Below are positions 14,026 through 22,275 of a DNA stretch of 64,000 nt, one piece after another (the first letter of the stretch is position 1; the number at the start of each line of letters is the position of its first letter). Origin of the DNA: a bacterium (GTDB taxonomy: Bacteria > Zhuqueibacterota > Zhuqueibacteria > Residuimicrobiales > Residuimicrobiaceae); NCBI GenBank assembly GCA_029565685.1, contig JAKQNR010000022.1, forward strand, positions 434,001 through 498,000, written 5' to 3'. The position numbers and the translations under genes were made by a program. The notes under the pieces were generated by a model. It did not search any database. It was given only the letters and a program-made list of their open reading frames with translations, and had not been told where the DNA came from.

Positions 14026-14349
14026 ATGAAACGTTTTGGACAAATCATCGGCGTCAAGTCCGAACGCCTGGCTGAATACAAAGCCTATCATGCCGAGGTC
14101 TGGCCGAAGGTTCTGGATATGATCAAGCAATGTCACATAACCAATTATACCATTTTTCACCGCAACGGTCTGCTGTTCGCTTATTTTGAGTATCAGGGAA
14201 CGGATTTCGCGGCCGATATGGCTAAAATGGCTGCCGATCCTACCACCCAGGAATGGTGGTCCATCATGATGCCCATGCAGACTCCTCTGCCGGACCGGGA
14301 GGAAGGAGCATGGTGGGCGGATATGGAAGAGGTTTTTCACCTGGACTGA
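14026..14349 (+). CDS. rhaM: L-rhamnose mutarotase
   Basis: The 107-residue protein matches the RhaM/YiiL family, which interconverts the alpha and beta anomers of L-rhamnose in the cytoplasm. The active-site pair Tyr18 and His22 falls at the same positions as in the E. coli enzyme, within YKAYHAEVWP. The YTIFHRN strand, the YFEYQG strand and the EWWSIMMPMQ segment are also as expected, and the length is normal. No rhamnose isomerase, kinase or aldolase gene is adjacent; the next genes are two URO-D/MtaA-like proteins, so it may serve another deoxy sugar. Confidence 0.92.
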   Translation: MKRFGQIIGVKSERLAEYKAYHAEVWPKVLDMIKQCHITNYTIFHRNGLLFAYFEYQGTDFAADMAKMAADPTTQEWWSIMMPMQTPLPDREEGAWWADMEEVFHLD

Positions 14350-14361
14350 GAGGAATTCGCT

Positions 14362-15543
14362 ATGATCCGTACTCAGACTTGTCTTGGCAAATGCGAGCGC
14401 ATGATCAAAACTTTGCGACATCAAGAGCCGGATCGCGTGCCTATCAGCGATCTGTTCTGGGGATCCTTCCTTGAACGATGGCGGCGGGAGATGGGCCTGT
14501 CGCCGGACACCGATATCTATAAATATTACGATCTTGATTGGATCGTCACCATTCCCAACATGGATCCGCATATAAAAAATTTCGAGGTTTTTGAGCAGAC
14601 GGATGAATACGTTTTAGTGAAAACAGGCTTCGAGGCGGTGATCAAAAAAAAATTCAACGATCCCATGCCGGCTTTTCTCTCGCTGGACACCAACACGTTG
14701 GAAAAAATGGCTGCATTTCGATTCGATGATCCTGATGACGATCGACGCTATTTCTCCAGCGGCGACAATCAAGTGGCGGGCATCGGCGACAGCTTTTGCC
14801 GCGATTCCGAAGCCTGGATCAAAACGGTGAAATCCTTTTATCCGGATTTCGCAGTCTATGGCAGCGTCTGTGAAGCGCATGAGATGTTATGGCGCATCAT
14901 TGGTTCTGAAAATGTCTTGCTCTGGATCGGGCTGTATCCCGATGAGATTGCGCGCTTTGTCGAGCGGCTCGGCCGGTTCTGCGTCGGCATCACGGAGGGC
15001 CAGATCAAAGCCGCCGGCGGCTTGTTGGATGGCATGGTGATCTGGGGCGATGTCGCTTATCGTAAGGACATGCTCTTCTCACCCGTGTACTGGAGAAAAG
15101 TCTTCAAGCCGGTGGTCAAGGCCATGGTGGAAGTCTGCCATCGTTATGGCCTGCCGGTGATCTATCATGGGTGCGGCAATGTCCATCGCATCTTGGCCGA
15201 TTTCATCGAGATCGGCGTCGACGCCCTGCATCCGTTGGAATACAAAGCTGAGATGGACATTCTGGATCTGCGCCGAACCTATGGCCATCAAATGGCTTTT
15301 TGCGGGAACATGGATGTCCATCTATGGGCGAACGGTTCTCCGGAGCAGCTCAAACGCCATGTCCTGACCAAGTTGAATGCCGCCAAAGGGGGAGGTTGGA
15401 TTTTTCAGTCCGATCATTCTGTCCCGGATACCATATCGGCGCAAAATTATGATTATGTGGTCAAATTGGTGCGTCAGTACGGCGCCTATCCTTTGCGATT
15501 AGACGAATTCGATCTGGCTGAATTTAATGACGTTTGTCGGTGA
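14362..15543 (+). CDS. URO-D/MtaA-like protein with HxC...C zinc motif (copy 1)
   Basis: A 393-residue barrel of the uroporphyrinogen decarboxylase superfamily (PF01208). The N-terminal RHQEPDRVPI motif is typical. Near residue 270 it carries YHGCGN, followed about 45 residues later by AFCGNMD, giving the HxC...C zinc pattern of corrinoid-dependent methyltransferases (MtaA, CmuA class) rather than the arginine-rich porphyrin site of HemE. This suggests methyl transfer, but the substrate is unknown. A GAGGAATT ribosome site precedes the ATG, 12 bp after rhaM, and a paralogue begins 19 bp downstream; all three probably share an operon. Confidence 0.75.
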   Translation: MIRTQTCLGKCERMIKTLRHQEPDRVPISDLFWGSFLERWRREMGLSPDTDIYKYYDLDWIVTIPNMDPHIKNFEVFEQTDEYVLVKTGFEAVIKKKFNDPMPAFLSLDTNTLEKMAAFRFDDPDDDRRYFSSGDNQVAGIGDSFCRDSEAWIKTVKSFYPDFAVYGSVCEAHEMLWRIIGSENVLLWIGLYPDEIARFVERLGRFCVGITEGQIKAAGGLLDGMVIWGDVAYRKDMLFSPVYWRKVFKPVVKAMVEVCHRYGLPVIYHGCGNVHRILADFIEIGVDALHPLEYKAEMDILDLRRTYGHQMAFCGNMDVHLWANGSPEQLKRHVLTKLNAAKGGGWIFQSDHSVPDTISAQNYDYVVKLVRQYGAYPLRLDEFDLAEFNDVCR

Positions 15544-15562
15544 TCGAAAAGGAATACATTCG

Positions 15563-16804
15563 ATGACTTCACGTGAGAGAATTCTGTCGGCCATCAGACA
15601 CCAAGAGCCGGATCGCGTGCCCATTGATATCGGCGCAACGCCCAGCTCCGGCATTTCCGCCATGGCCTACAATCGGCTCAAGGCGCGCATGGGTTTTGTC
15701 CATCACCCCGCGTTTATCTATGATGTGGTGCAACAGCTGGCGCAACCCGATGAAGCTTTCCTCGATCATTTTCAAATCGACGCCATAGACATCGGCCGGA
15801 CGTTCAACACTCAGGAACAAGATTGGTATGCGACCACTCTGAACGACGGCAGCGCAGCGCGGTACCCGATATGGTTCCGGCCGGTCAAACAGCCGGACGG
15901 CAGCTGGATCGCTCAAAATGCAGATGGTCAGGCCATCGCGCTTATGCCTTCGGGTATGAACTTTTTCGATCAAACCTGTTTTCCCTATTTAAATGGCTAT
16001 CCGACTGATTTCAAGAAACTGCCGGCTGCTATGGCCAAAGTTCATTGGTCCGCTTTGGCCCATAGCCCCTGGGACCACAGCGGAGAGGCGGATTTCTGGA
16101 AGCAGCTGCGCAGCCGGGCGCAGGCTTTGCGCCGGCAATCCGATCGCGCCTTGGTGATCGTCTGCGGATGCAATCTTTTCGAGTGGGGCACGTTTCTGCG
16201 CAGGATCGACAACTTTTTAGCCGATCTGGTGCTGGACAGCGGTCATGTGGAAAAGCTCCTGGACGCGCTGATGGAGATCCATCTGGCGACGCTTGCGCAG
16301 GTCTGCGCCGCGGTCGGCGATGTGGCGGACGTCATCCGCTTTGGCGATGACCTGGGATCCGACACCGGTCCTTTGATGTCGCCGGAGCTCTATCGCCGAT
16401 ATTTTAAACCTCGGCACCGTATTCTGACGGATTACGTGAAGAAAAACAGCACGATGCACACTTTGCTGCATTCCTGCGGCTCCATTTTTTCCTTGCTGCC
16501 GGACTTGATCGAAGCCGGATTCGAGATCATCAATCCGGTGCAGACGTCCAGCCGCAACATGGAGCCCGAGCAGCTCAAAAAACAGTTCGGCAGCGAGCTC
16601 TGCTTTTGGGGCGGCGGCTGTGACACCCGTATGGTGCTGAATCGCGGCAGCGTCCGCCAGGTCAAAGAACACGTAAAAAAGAGGATGGAGATTTTTCACA
16701 AAGGCGGCGGTTTTGTTTTCACCCCGGTTCACAATATTCTCTCTGATGTTCCGGCGGAAAACATTCTGGCCATGTTTCAGGCGGTTCAGGATTTTTACGC
16801 CTAA
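15563..16804 (+). CDS. URO-D/MtaA-like protein with HxC...C zinc motif (copy 2)
   Basis: This 413-residue paralogue of the preceding gene begins with MTSRERILSAIRHQEPDRVP; the frame is open further up but this ATG fits the family. The zinc-type motif appears as LHSCGS, with a later cysteine in ELCFWGGGCD. FGDDLGSDTGPLMSPELYRRYFKPRH is characteristic of the methyltransferase-like branch. A stretch of DNA coding for the shared EPDRVP motif is nearly identical to the one at 14422, consistent with a common origin. Likely cytoplasmic. Substrate unknown; the sugar-gene setting suggests demethylation of, or growth on, a methylated or otherwise modified compound, which is inference. Confidence 0.75.
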   Translation: MTSRERILSAIRHQEPDRVPIDIGATPSSGISAMAYNRLKARMGFVHHPAFIYDVVQQLAQPDEAFLDHFQIDAIDIGRTFNTQEQDWYATTLNDGSAARYPIWFRPVKQPDGSWIAQNADGQAIALMPSGMNFFDQTCFPYLNGYPTDFKKLPAAMAKVHWSALAHSPWDHSGEADFWKQLRSRAQALRRQSDRALVIVCGCNLFEWGTFLRRIDNFLADLVLDSGHVEKLLDALMEIHLATLAQVCAAVGDVADVIRFGDDLGSDTGPLMSPELYRRYFKPRHRILTDYVKKNSTMHTLLHSCGSIFSLLPDLIEAGFEIINPVQTSSRNMEPEQLKKQFGSELCFWGGGCDTRMVLNRGSVRQVKEHVKKRMEIFHKGGGFVFTPVHNILSDVPAENILAMFQAVQDFYA

Positions 16805-16833
16805 TCCTTTCACCTTACATGGGAATACTGAAA

Positions 16834-18645
16834 ATGAAAAAACTGCTTTGGATTCTGTGGCTGCCCGCTGCGGTGTGGGCTCAGGCGAACGACCTGTTCA
16901 CCCTGTCCCAGTCGCGCCAGCGTGATTTACGGCTGTCGGTTTATGTCACCGCTGATGATATCGTCCATTATCTCAGCGACGAAGCGGGCAGGAGGGAGGC
17001 GCTTTCCGTCCTCCGCGGTCACGGCATGAGCAAGGTGTTTCTGGAATTTCATCGCGGCGGTTTGGTGGTGGATGCCTCATTGCTGAAAACCAACCGCACG
17101 TTTTTTGAAAACAACGGCATTCGCGCCGTCGGCGGCATTGCCACGGTTCCAGGCAAGAATTTCGGCGTTCATCAGGAGGCGCAGCTGGGTTGGTTCAATT
17201 GGCAGAATCCAAAAACACAGATGGATGTGGCAGATGTCATGCGCATGGCCGCTTCGGTTTTCGATGAAATCATCATCGATGATTTTTTCTGCACGGGCGA
17301 TACCAGCGCCGAATCGCGAACAGCCAAAGGCGACCGTTCTTGGTCGGAGTATCGCCGCGAGTTGCTCAGCGATCTGGCCACCAGGGTCATGCTGGAGCCG
17401 GCGCGCCAGGTGCGTCCGGATATTAGAATCATCATTAAATACCCGCAATGGTACGACCGCTTTCATCTGTTCGGTTATGACATAGCGAAAAAATCAGCTC
17501 TGTTCAGCAGCGTCTGGGTGGGTACCGAAACGCGCGGCGCCAACACCCAGCGTTACGGTTTTGTGCAGCCTTTCGAAGGTTTTGTCAACTATCGCTGGAT
17601 CAACAGCGTTTCCGGAAAAAACCAGGGGGCCTGGTTCGACCATGGCGATTGCGATGCCATAGATTTCATCGATCAGGCTTATATGAGCGTGTTGGCCGGC
17701 GCCAAAGAGTTGACGGTTTTCAGCTACGGCGTGTTTATGCAAGGACACGGCGGCCACCACCAACTGCGCCGGGACTGGGAGCGCCTGGCGGATCTGTCCG
17801 CCGCCCTGGATGCCTCCTCTGAAATGGCGGTGTACGGCTACAAGCCAGCCAACCACGATGCCGGCAGCGATCTCTATATCTTTGATTACATCGGGATGCT
17901 CGGCATTCCCTTTGCTCCGGTTTCGCAATGGCCTGTCGATCAAGCGGTGGTTTTTCTGCCCACCCAGGCGGCTGGAGATCCGGCGGTTTATCGTAAAATA
18001 CAAAACGCATTGAAACAGGGTCGGCGCATCATCGTCACCGCCGGATTTCTCCGCCAATGCAAAAATCCTGCCTTAACCGAATTGGCCGGCGTGAGGCTGG
18101 GATCGCAGGGGCCCATCGAGTCGCAGCGTGTACTGTGGAACGGTCAGTCGGCCGAGTTGACCCTTCCGCTTAAGCTCGCCGGCCCGCTCACCTGCACCAA
18201 GAGCCAGGTTCTGGTGCAGGCCGATCACGTCGGCGCCTCGATCCCGCTGTTGACTGAACGTCGATTCAAACAGGGTCAGCTGTTCGTCCTCAACACCCAC
18301 ACCTTTTCTCAAGCGGATTTCGACCTAGTGGGCGAGGTGCTGTTGGCGCCTTCACGCCTCGGCCTACTCGCCCTGCCGCAGCCGGTGGTGCAAATCCTTC
18401 GCGACACTTTCGTCCAGCCGCTGACCATAGAACTGCAAGCGCCGGCACGGGTCACCTGTCAGAGCATGGGGCGAAATCAGTGGTTTATTCAAAATTTTAA
18501 CGATGTTCCGGTAGATGTATCTTTTGCTGCACCGGTGGTGAGCAAACAGGGAGCCAAAGAGGGGTGGAGCGGACGCCCCCTGGCCGATGCAGACGGCCGG
18601 GTACGCACAACCCTAGGGGCAAGAGAAAGATTGTGGATTCGTTAA
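16834..18645 (+). CDS. Secreted TIM-barrel-like protein of unknown family
   Basis: A 603-residue exported protein. The signal peptide is MKKLLWILWLPAAVWAQA; an in-frame ATG at 16819 would add five residues. The first 330 residues have alternating patterns of a TIM barrel with acid-rich strand ends such as EIIIDDFFCTGD and IRIIIKYPQWYD. The middle (about 350-440) resembles a glutamine-amidotransferase-like trimerisation domain of GH42-type enzymes (QAVVFLP, GRRIIVTAGF). A beta-rich domain ends it. I do not recognise the family and name no substrate. It probably belongs to the rhaM-URO-D gene group, 29 bp downstream of it. Confidence 0.55.
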   Translation: MKKLLWILWLPAAVWAQANDLFTLSQSRQRDLRLSVYVTADDIVHYLSDEAGRREALSVLRGHGMSKVFLEFHRGGLVVDASLLKTNRTFFENNGIRAVGGIATVPGKNFGVHQEAQLGWFNWQNPKTQMDVADVMRMAASVFDEIIIDDFFCTGDTSAESRTAKGDRSWSEYRRELLSDLATRVMLEPARQVRPDIRIIIKYPQWYDRFHLFGYDIAKKSALFSSVWVGTETRGANTQRYGFVQPFEGFVNYRWINSVSGKNQGAWFDHGDCDAIDFIDQAYMSVLAGAKELTVFSYGVFMQGHGGHHQLRRDWERLADLSAALDASSEMAVYGYKPANHDAGSDLYIFDYIGMLGIPFAPVSQWPVDQAVVFLPTQAAGDPAVYRKIQNALKQGRRIIVTAGFLRQCKNPALTELAGVRLGSQGPIESQRVLWNGQSAELTLPLKLAGPLTCTKSQVLVQADHVGASIPLLTERRFKQGQLFVLNTHTFSQADFDLVGEVLLAPSRLGLLALPQPVVQILRDTFVQPLTIELQAPARVTCQSMGRNQWFIQNFNDVPVDVSFAAPVVSKQGAKEGWSGRPLADADGRVRTTLGARERLWIR

Positions 18646-18646
18646 G

Positions 18647-19129
18647 CTAAGCGCACTCTTCGTCGAGTTCGAGCTGTTCAAAGGAAATGCCGGCGATTTT
18701 GAACACTCTGCTCACTTTTGAATGATTGATGGACATGTGCAGCTGATCTATGTTTAAATGGTAAACAACCCGAGCGATGCCTTCAGCCACTATATGTTTG
18801 GCGCAGTCCATACAAGGATGATGAGTCACATACAGGGTCCAGCCCGCAAGATCGGTCTTAGCCTGGGTGATCGCGTTCATCTCAGCGTGCCGAACCAACT
18901 CGTATTTGCTGAACTCTTTATCGTCCGCGCGATTGTTCCACCACGCCGCAACATCCGGGATCTGCCGGGGAAAGCCATTGTAGCCCACTGAAATACGCGT
19001 CCGATCCGGGGAAACCAGCACAGCGCCGACCTTGGTAAAGGGGTCTTTGCTCATGGTTGCGATCACCTGAGCCATGCGCATCATCACCTGATCCCAATCG
19101 CGGGGTTTTGGCAGCAATTTTTTTTTCAT
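18647..19129 (-). CDS. dCMP deaminase family protein
   Basis: A 160-residue zinc-dependent deaminase, most like deoxycytidylate deaminase/ComEB, which makes dUMP for thymidylate synthesis. Zinc ligands and catalytic acid are seen as His81-Ala-Glu83 and Cys106/Cys109 in PCMDC. FTKVGAVLVSPD and GYNGFPR are family segments. The gene converges with the preceding secreted protein, their stop codons being one base apart, with no visible terminator. The promoter should lie in the AT-rich region 19130-19300 shared with yicC. Confidence 0.9.
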   Translation of the reverse strand: MKKKLLPKPRDWDQVMMRMAQVIATMSKDPFTKVGAVLVSPDRTRISVGYNGFPRQIPDVAAWWNNRADDKEFSKYELVRHAEMNAITQAKTDLAGWTLYVTHHPCMDCAKHIVAEGIARVVYHLNIDQLHMSINHSKVSRVFKIAGISFEQLELDEECA

Positions 19130-19228
19130 TTGCGCCTTTAAAAATGGATTTAAATATAATTTATAATATATCTTAAATCAAGAAAAAAAGAAAAGTGCGC
19201 AAACAGGTAAAAATGAGAAAAAAAATAA

Positions 19229-19257
19229 TTGACTAAATGTTGAAAATTGTTTAAAAT
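19229..19257 (+). promoter_or_regulatory. Putative promoter of the yicC-gmk-rpoZ operon
   Basis: TTGACT (19229-19234), a 17-base spacer and TAAAAT (19252-19257) sit in an AT-rich stretch 43 bases before the yicC start. It is one of the best promoter-like matches in the window and would drive the following gene run. Confidence 0.6.
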
Positions 19258-19300
19258 AGTGATAATTTTCTAATTATGTCTGCATCATTCAGGAAACTCT

Positions 19301-20179
19301 ATGGTCGCCAGTATGACCGGATATGGCCGGGGTCAGTTTCGCAGTAAAGGCGTTGAAGTGTCTGCGGAAATCCGCTCGGTCAACAACCGTTATTTGGATA
19401 TCGTTCTCAAACTGCCGCGCGTGTTGAATGACTATGATCAAAAAATTCGCGAGCTGATCGGTCGACACCTGAGCCGCGGCCGCATCAGCGTTACATTGAC
19501 CATCACCAGCAGAGAAAATCCTTATGAGACGCTGTCGCTGAACATGCCGTTGGTGGAAACCTATGTTCGCTTGGCCCGCGAAATCAACAAAAAATTCCGC
19601 TTGCGCACCCCGGTTAACGTCAATCAGCTGATTGCATTGCCGGATGTGATACTGTCGGATGCCGGCGCCAAAAACGATGATCGCACCTGGCAGTACACGG
19701 AAAAGGCGTTGACCGAAGCGTTGATCGGCCTGGCGGACATGCGGCGCAAAGAGGGTGAAAACCTGCTGCGCGATTTCCAGAATCGCATTCGCACGCTGGA
19801 CCAGCGGCTCGAGGAGATCGAAACGATTGCGGCAGCCCGCCCGCGCGCTGAGCTGGAGAAACTGCGCAGCCGCATCAGCGGGTTGGTGCAGGAACAGCGG
19901 GTGGATGAACAGCGCCTGGAGCTCGAGCTGGCTCTGCTGGCAGACCGGTTGGATATCACGGAAGAGTGCGTGCGCTTTCACAGCCACAATAAAGAGTTTC
20001 TGGCCATTTTAGAGCGCGATGAAGCCCCGGGACGCAAATTGAATTTCCTTCTGCAGGAGATGCACCGGGAGATCAATACCATCGGCAGCAAAGCGGTCAG
20101 CGCCGAAATCTCTCATCGAGTGGTGGAGATCAAAGAGGAAATAGAAAAACTGAGAGAACAGGTTCAGAATATTGAGTAA
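19301..20179 (+). CDS. yicC: YicC-family endoribonuclease
   Basis: The 292-residue product begins with MVASMTGYGRG, the standard YicC opening, followed by VSAEIRSVNNRYLDIVLKLPR and a helical middle. The C-terminal DUF1732 part ends with GRKLNFLLQEMHREINTIGSKA, the most conserved stretch. Members in E. coli and B. subtilis act as endoribonucleases. It heads a run with gmk and rpoZ, a very common bacterial order, and its end overlaps the gmk start by eight bases, so the two are probably translationally coupled. Confidence 0.93.
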   Translation: MVASMTGYGRGQFRSKGVEVSAEIRSVNNRYLDIVLKLPRVLNDYDQKIRELIGRHLSRGRISVTLTITSRENPYETLSLNMPLVETYVRLAREINKKFRLRTPVNVNQLIALPDVILSDAGAKNDDRTWQYTEKALTEALIGLADMRRKEGENLLRDFQNRIRTLDQRLEEIETIAAARPRAELEKLRSRISGLVQEQRVDEQRLELELALLADRLDITEECVRFHSHNKEFLAILERDEAPGRKLNFLLQEMHREINTIGSKAVSAEISHRVVEIKEEIEKLREQVQNIE

Positions 20180-20759
20180 AGTAAAAGCGAACGGGTTGGT
20201 GGTGGTGCTTTCTGCGCCCTCTGGCGGCGGCAAGACTACGGTGATTCAACACCTTCTCAAACAAGGGGATCCGCGCTACCGCTATTCGATTTCCATGACC
20301 ACGCGGCCTATGCGCCGAGGCGATGTGGAGGGTAAGGATTATTTTTTCGTCGATGAAGAACGCTTTCGCGCGGCGATTGCGTCCGGTGATCTGGTCGAAT
20401 ACGAACAGGTGCACGGTTATCTGTACGGCACGCCAAAACGCCTTCTGCAGCAATGGGTGCAGGAGGGTTATGTGGTGCTGCTCGATCTGGACGTCTTCGG
20501 CGCGAAGGCTCTGAAAAAGGTTTTTGCGGAAAAATGCCTGACCATTTTTTTAAAACCCCCTGATCTCGATACCCTGGTGAAACGCCTGCAACGGCGCAAA
20601 ACCGAATCGCCGCTGCAGATTCAACGACGCCTGGAACGATTGCCGCTGGAGATGGCGGAGGCGGAGCGTTTTGATTACTGTGTAATTAACGAAAAGTTAT
20701 CTCAGACCGTTGCCGAGGTAACACGGCTGATAAAAAAAACATGTGCTGAACAAGAATGA
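20172..20759 (+). CDS. gmk: Guanylate kinase
   Basis: A 195-residue cytoplasmic kinase converting GMP to GDP with ATP. The P-loop is SAPSGGGKTT near residue 14. The GMP-binding residues lie in SMTTRPMRRGDVEGKDYFFV and the VEYEQVHGYLYGT segment, as in other Gmk proteins. The start is TTG at 20172, inside the end of yicC; no better start keeps the P-loop. Followed directly by rpoZ with a four-base overlap of the reading frames. All features are normal for the family. Confidence 0.96.
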   Translation: MSKVKANGLVVVLSAPSGGGKTTVIQHLLKQGDPRYRYSISMTTRPMRRGDVEGKDYFFVDEERFRAAIASGDLVEYEQVHGYLYGTPKRLLQQWVQEGYVVLLDLDVFGAKALKKVFAEKCLTIFLKPPDLDTLVKRLQRRKTESPLQIQRRLERLPLEMAEAERFDYCVINEKLSQTVAEVTRLIKKTCAEQE

Positions 20760-20776
20760 ACGGAGGTTGGTTTTCC

Positions 20777-21052
20777 ATGATTCAAACGTTGCCTTTAGAG
20801 TCGCTTGAACAAAACGCCGACAATGTCTATGAAGCGATCATCATGGTCTCTCGTCGCGCCCGTCAGATCAACGAACTGCAGAAGCAGGTGATGGACAAAG
20901 CGACGGAAGCCATGAACAACTCGGAGACCTTTGACGATGAGGGCGTCAACCACGAGGTGGTGGATCATCAATATCTCAAACTGCCCAAGCCCACTTCTAT
21001 CGCTCTGCAGGAATTTTTGCAGTCCAAATTGACCTGTGAATACATTGACTAG
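20777..21052 (+). CDS. rpoZ: RNA polymerase omega subunit
   Basis: The 91-residue protein fits RpoZ by position after gmk and by the omega-type segment NVYEAIIMVSRRARQIN. Omega helps assemble and stabilise RNA polymerase. The frame opens at 20756, but ATG 20777 has the better GGAGG site ten bases upstream. The acidic middle (SETFDDEGVNHEVV) and C-terminus match omega subunits of Bacteroidota-like lineages more than E. coli, as far as I recall. Confidence 0.85.
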   Translation: MIQTLPLESLEQNADNVYEAIIMVSRRARQINELQKQVMDKATEAMNNSETFDDEGVNHEVVDHQYLKLPKPTSIALQEFLQSKLTCEYID

Positions 21053-21069
21053 CCCCCGCTGAGGCGTTG

Positions 21070-22263
21070 ATGTTTGCGGGTAAAAATATTCTGGTGGGCG
21101 TCACCGGCGGCATCTCTGCGTATAAAACCTGCGACCTTGTGCGCGATCTGGTCAAGGCCTCGGCGCAGGTGCGGGTGATGATGACCGAATCGGCTGCGCG
21201 TTTTGTCTCAGCGCTGACGTTTGAGACCCTCAGCGGTCATCCGGTTCTGCTGGATCTGTTTCCACCCACCGGCGGCACTGCCGTCCATATCGAATGGGCG
21301 CGTTGGCCTCAGGCGATCTGCCTCTGTCCTGCCTCCGCCAACACGGTGGCAAAACTGGCCGCCGGCATCGCGGACAACGCCTTGCTCGCTACTCTGCTGG
21401 CGACCACGGCGCCGGTCCTTTTTTGCCCGGCCATGAACAAGGCCATGTACACTCATCCCGCGTATCAGGAAAATCAACAAAAGCTCATTGACCGCGGCTA
21501 TCGGCTGGTGACCCCCGGACAGGGAGCCCTGGCCTGCGGCGAGGTGGGATGGGGGCGCCTGGCCGACAAGGCCGACATCATCGACGCCATCAAGATAACT
21601 CTCTTGGCCGGCCCTCTGTTGCAAGGACGCCGAGTTTTGATCACCGCTGGTCCGACCCGTGAGCCCTTGGACCCGGTTCGTTTTCTGAGCAATCGATCAT
21701 CAGGTAAAATGGGCTACGCCTTGGCAGAGGCGGCTGCGCTGCAGGGCGCCCAGGTTACCTTGGTCTCCGGCCCTACCCAGCTTAGGCCTTTTTCCGCTGT
21801 AAACCTGATTCGGGTTACCACTGCACAAGAGATGGCGGAAGCGACGCTTGCCCGGCTGGCGGACCACGATGTTCTTATTGCCGCCGCCGCGGTCAGCGAT
21901 TTTCGGCCTGAACGGGTTCAGGCGCAGAAAATCAAAAAAGCGGATCACGCATTGACGCTCCCGTTGGTGGTCAATCCGGATATCCTCGCCGCAGCGGCCG
22001 AGGTCAAAGGTTCACGCATCCATGTGGGCTTTTCGCTTGAAACCGATCAGGAAATCGAACGCTCGAGGAAAAAACTCCAGGCCAAAAAGCTCGATCTGGT
22101 GGTGATCAATAATCCCCAGCAACCGGGTGCAGGCTTTGACGTCGACACCAACCTCGTCACTCTGTTGGACGCTCAGGGCGAGGTGGAATCATGGCCGCTG
22201 CTAAGCAAACGGCAGGTGGCTGCTCAGATAATAGAAAAAATTGCACAACTCGGCAAATCATAG
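21070..22263 (+). CDS. coaBC: Phosphopantothenoylcysteine decarboxylase/phosphopantothenate-cysteine ligase
   Basis: A bifunctional CoA-biosynthesis enzyme of 397 residues. The N-terminal flavin-dependent CoaC domain has GVTGGISAYKT, the catalytic-type His in HIEWARW, CPASANTVAK, and the PAMNKAMY motif with its conserved asparagine. The CoaB domain starts near 180 with RRVLITAGPTREPLDPVRFLSNRSSGKMG and ends with the conserved lysine region KKLDLVVINNP. It lies 17 bp after rpoZ in the same operon, a frequent arrangement. ATG 21070 is preferred over the TTG directly upstream. Confidence 0.95.
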   Translation: MFAGKNILVGVTGGISAYKTCDLVRDLVKASAQVRVMMTESAARFVSALTFETLSGHPVLLDLFPPTGGTAVHIEWARWPQAICLCPASANTVAKLAAGIADNALLATLLATTAPVLFCPAMNKAMYTHPAYQENQQKLIDRGYRLVTPGQGALACGEVGWGRLADKADIIDAIKITLLAGPLLQGRRVLITAGPTREPLDPVRFLSNRSSGKMGYALAEAAALQGAQVTLVSGPTQLRPFSAVNLIRVTTAQEMAEATLARLADHDVLIAAAAVSDFRPERVQAQKIKKADHALTLPLVVNPDILAAAAEVKGSRIHVGFSLETDQEIERSRKKLQAKKLDLVVINNPQQPGAGFDVDTNLVTLLDAQGEVESWPLLSKRQVAAQIIEKIAQLGKS

Positions 22264-22275
22264 GCGAATGCGGCC

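Noticed and set aside
13888..14026. Small ORFs before rhaM, one of which would resemble a tiny lipoprotein (LALLQGC) if one T were removed near 13925
   Set aside because: The lipoprotein-like frame has no start codon as given, and the 45-codon frame has no coding pattern. A sequencing slip cannot be shown.
14416..15622. Near-identical DNA coding for EPDRVP in the two URO-D-like genes, as a possible mobile repeat
   Set aside because: The match covers about 20 bases at a conserved protein motif and is explained by common descent.
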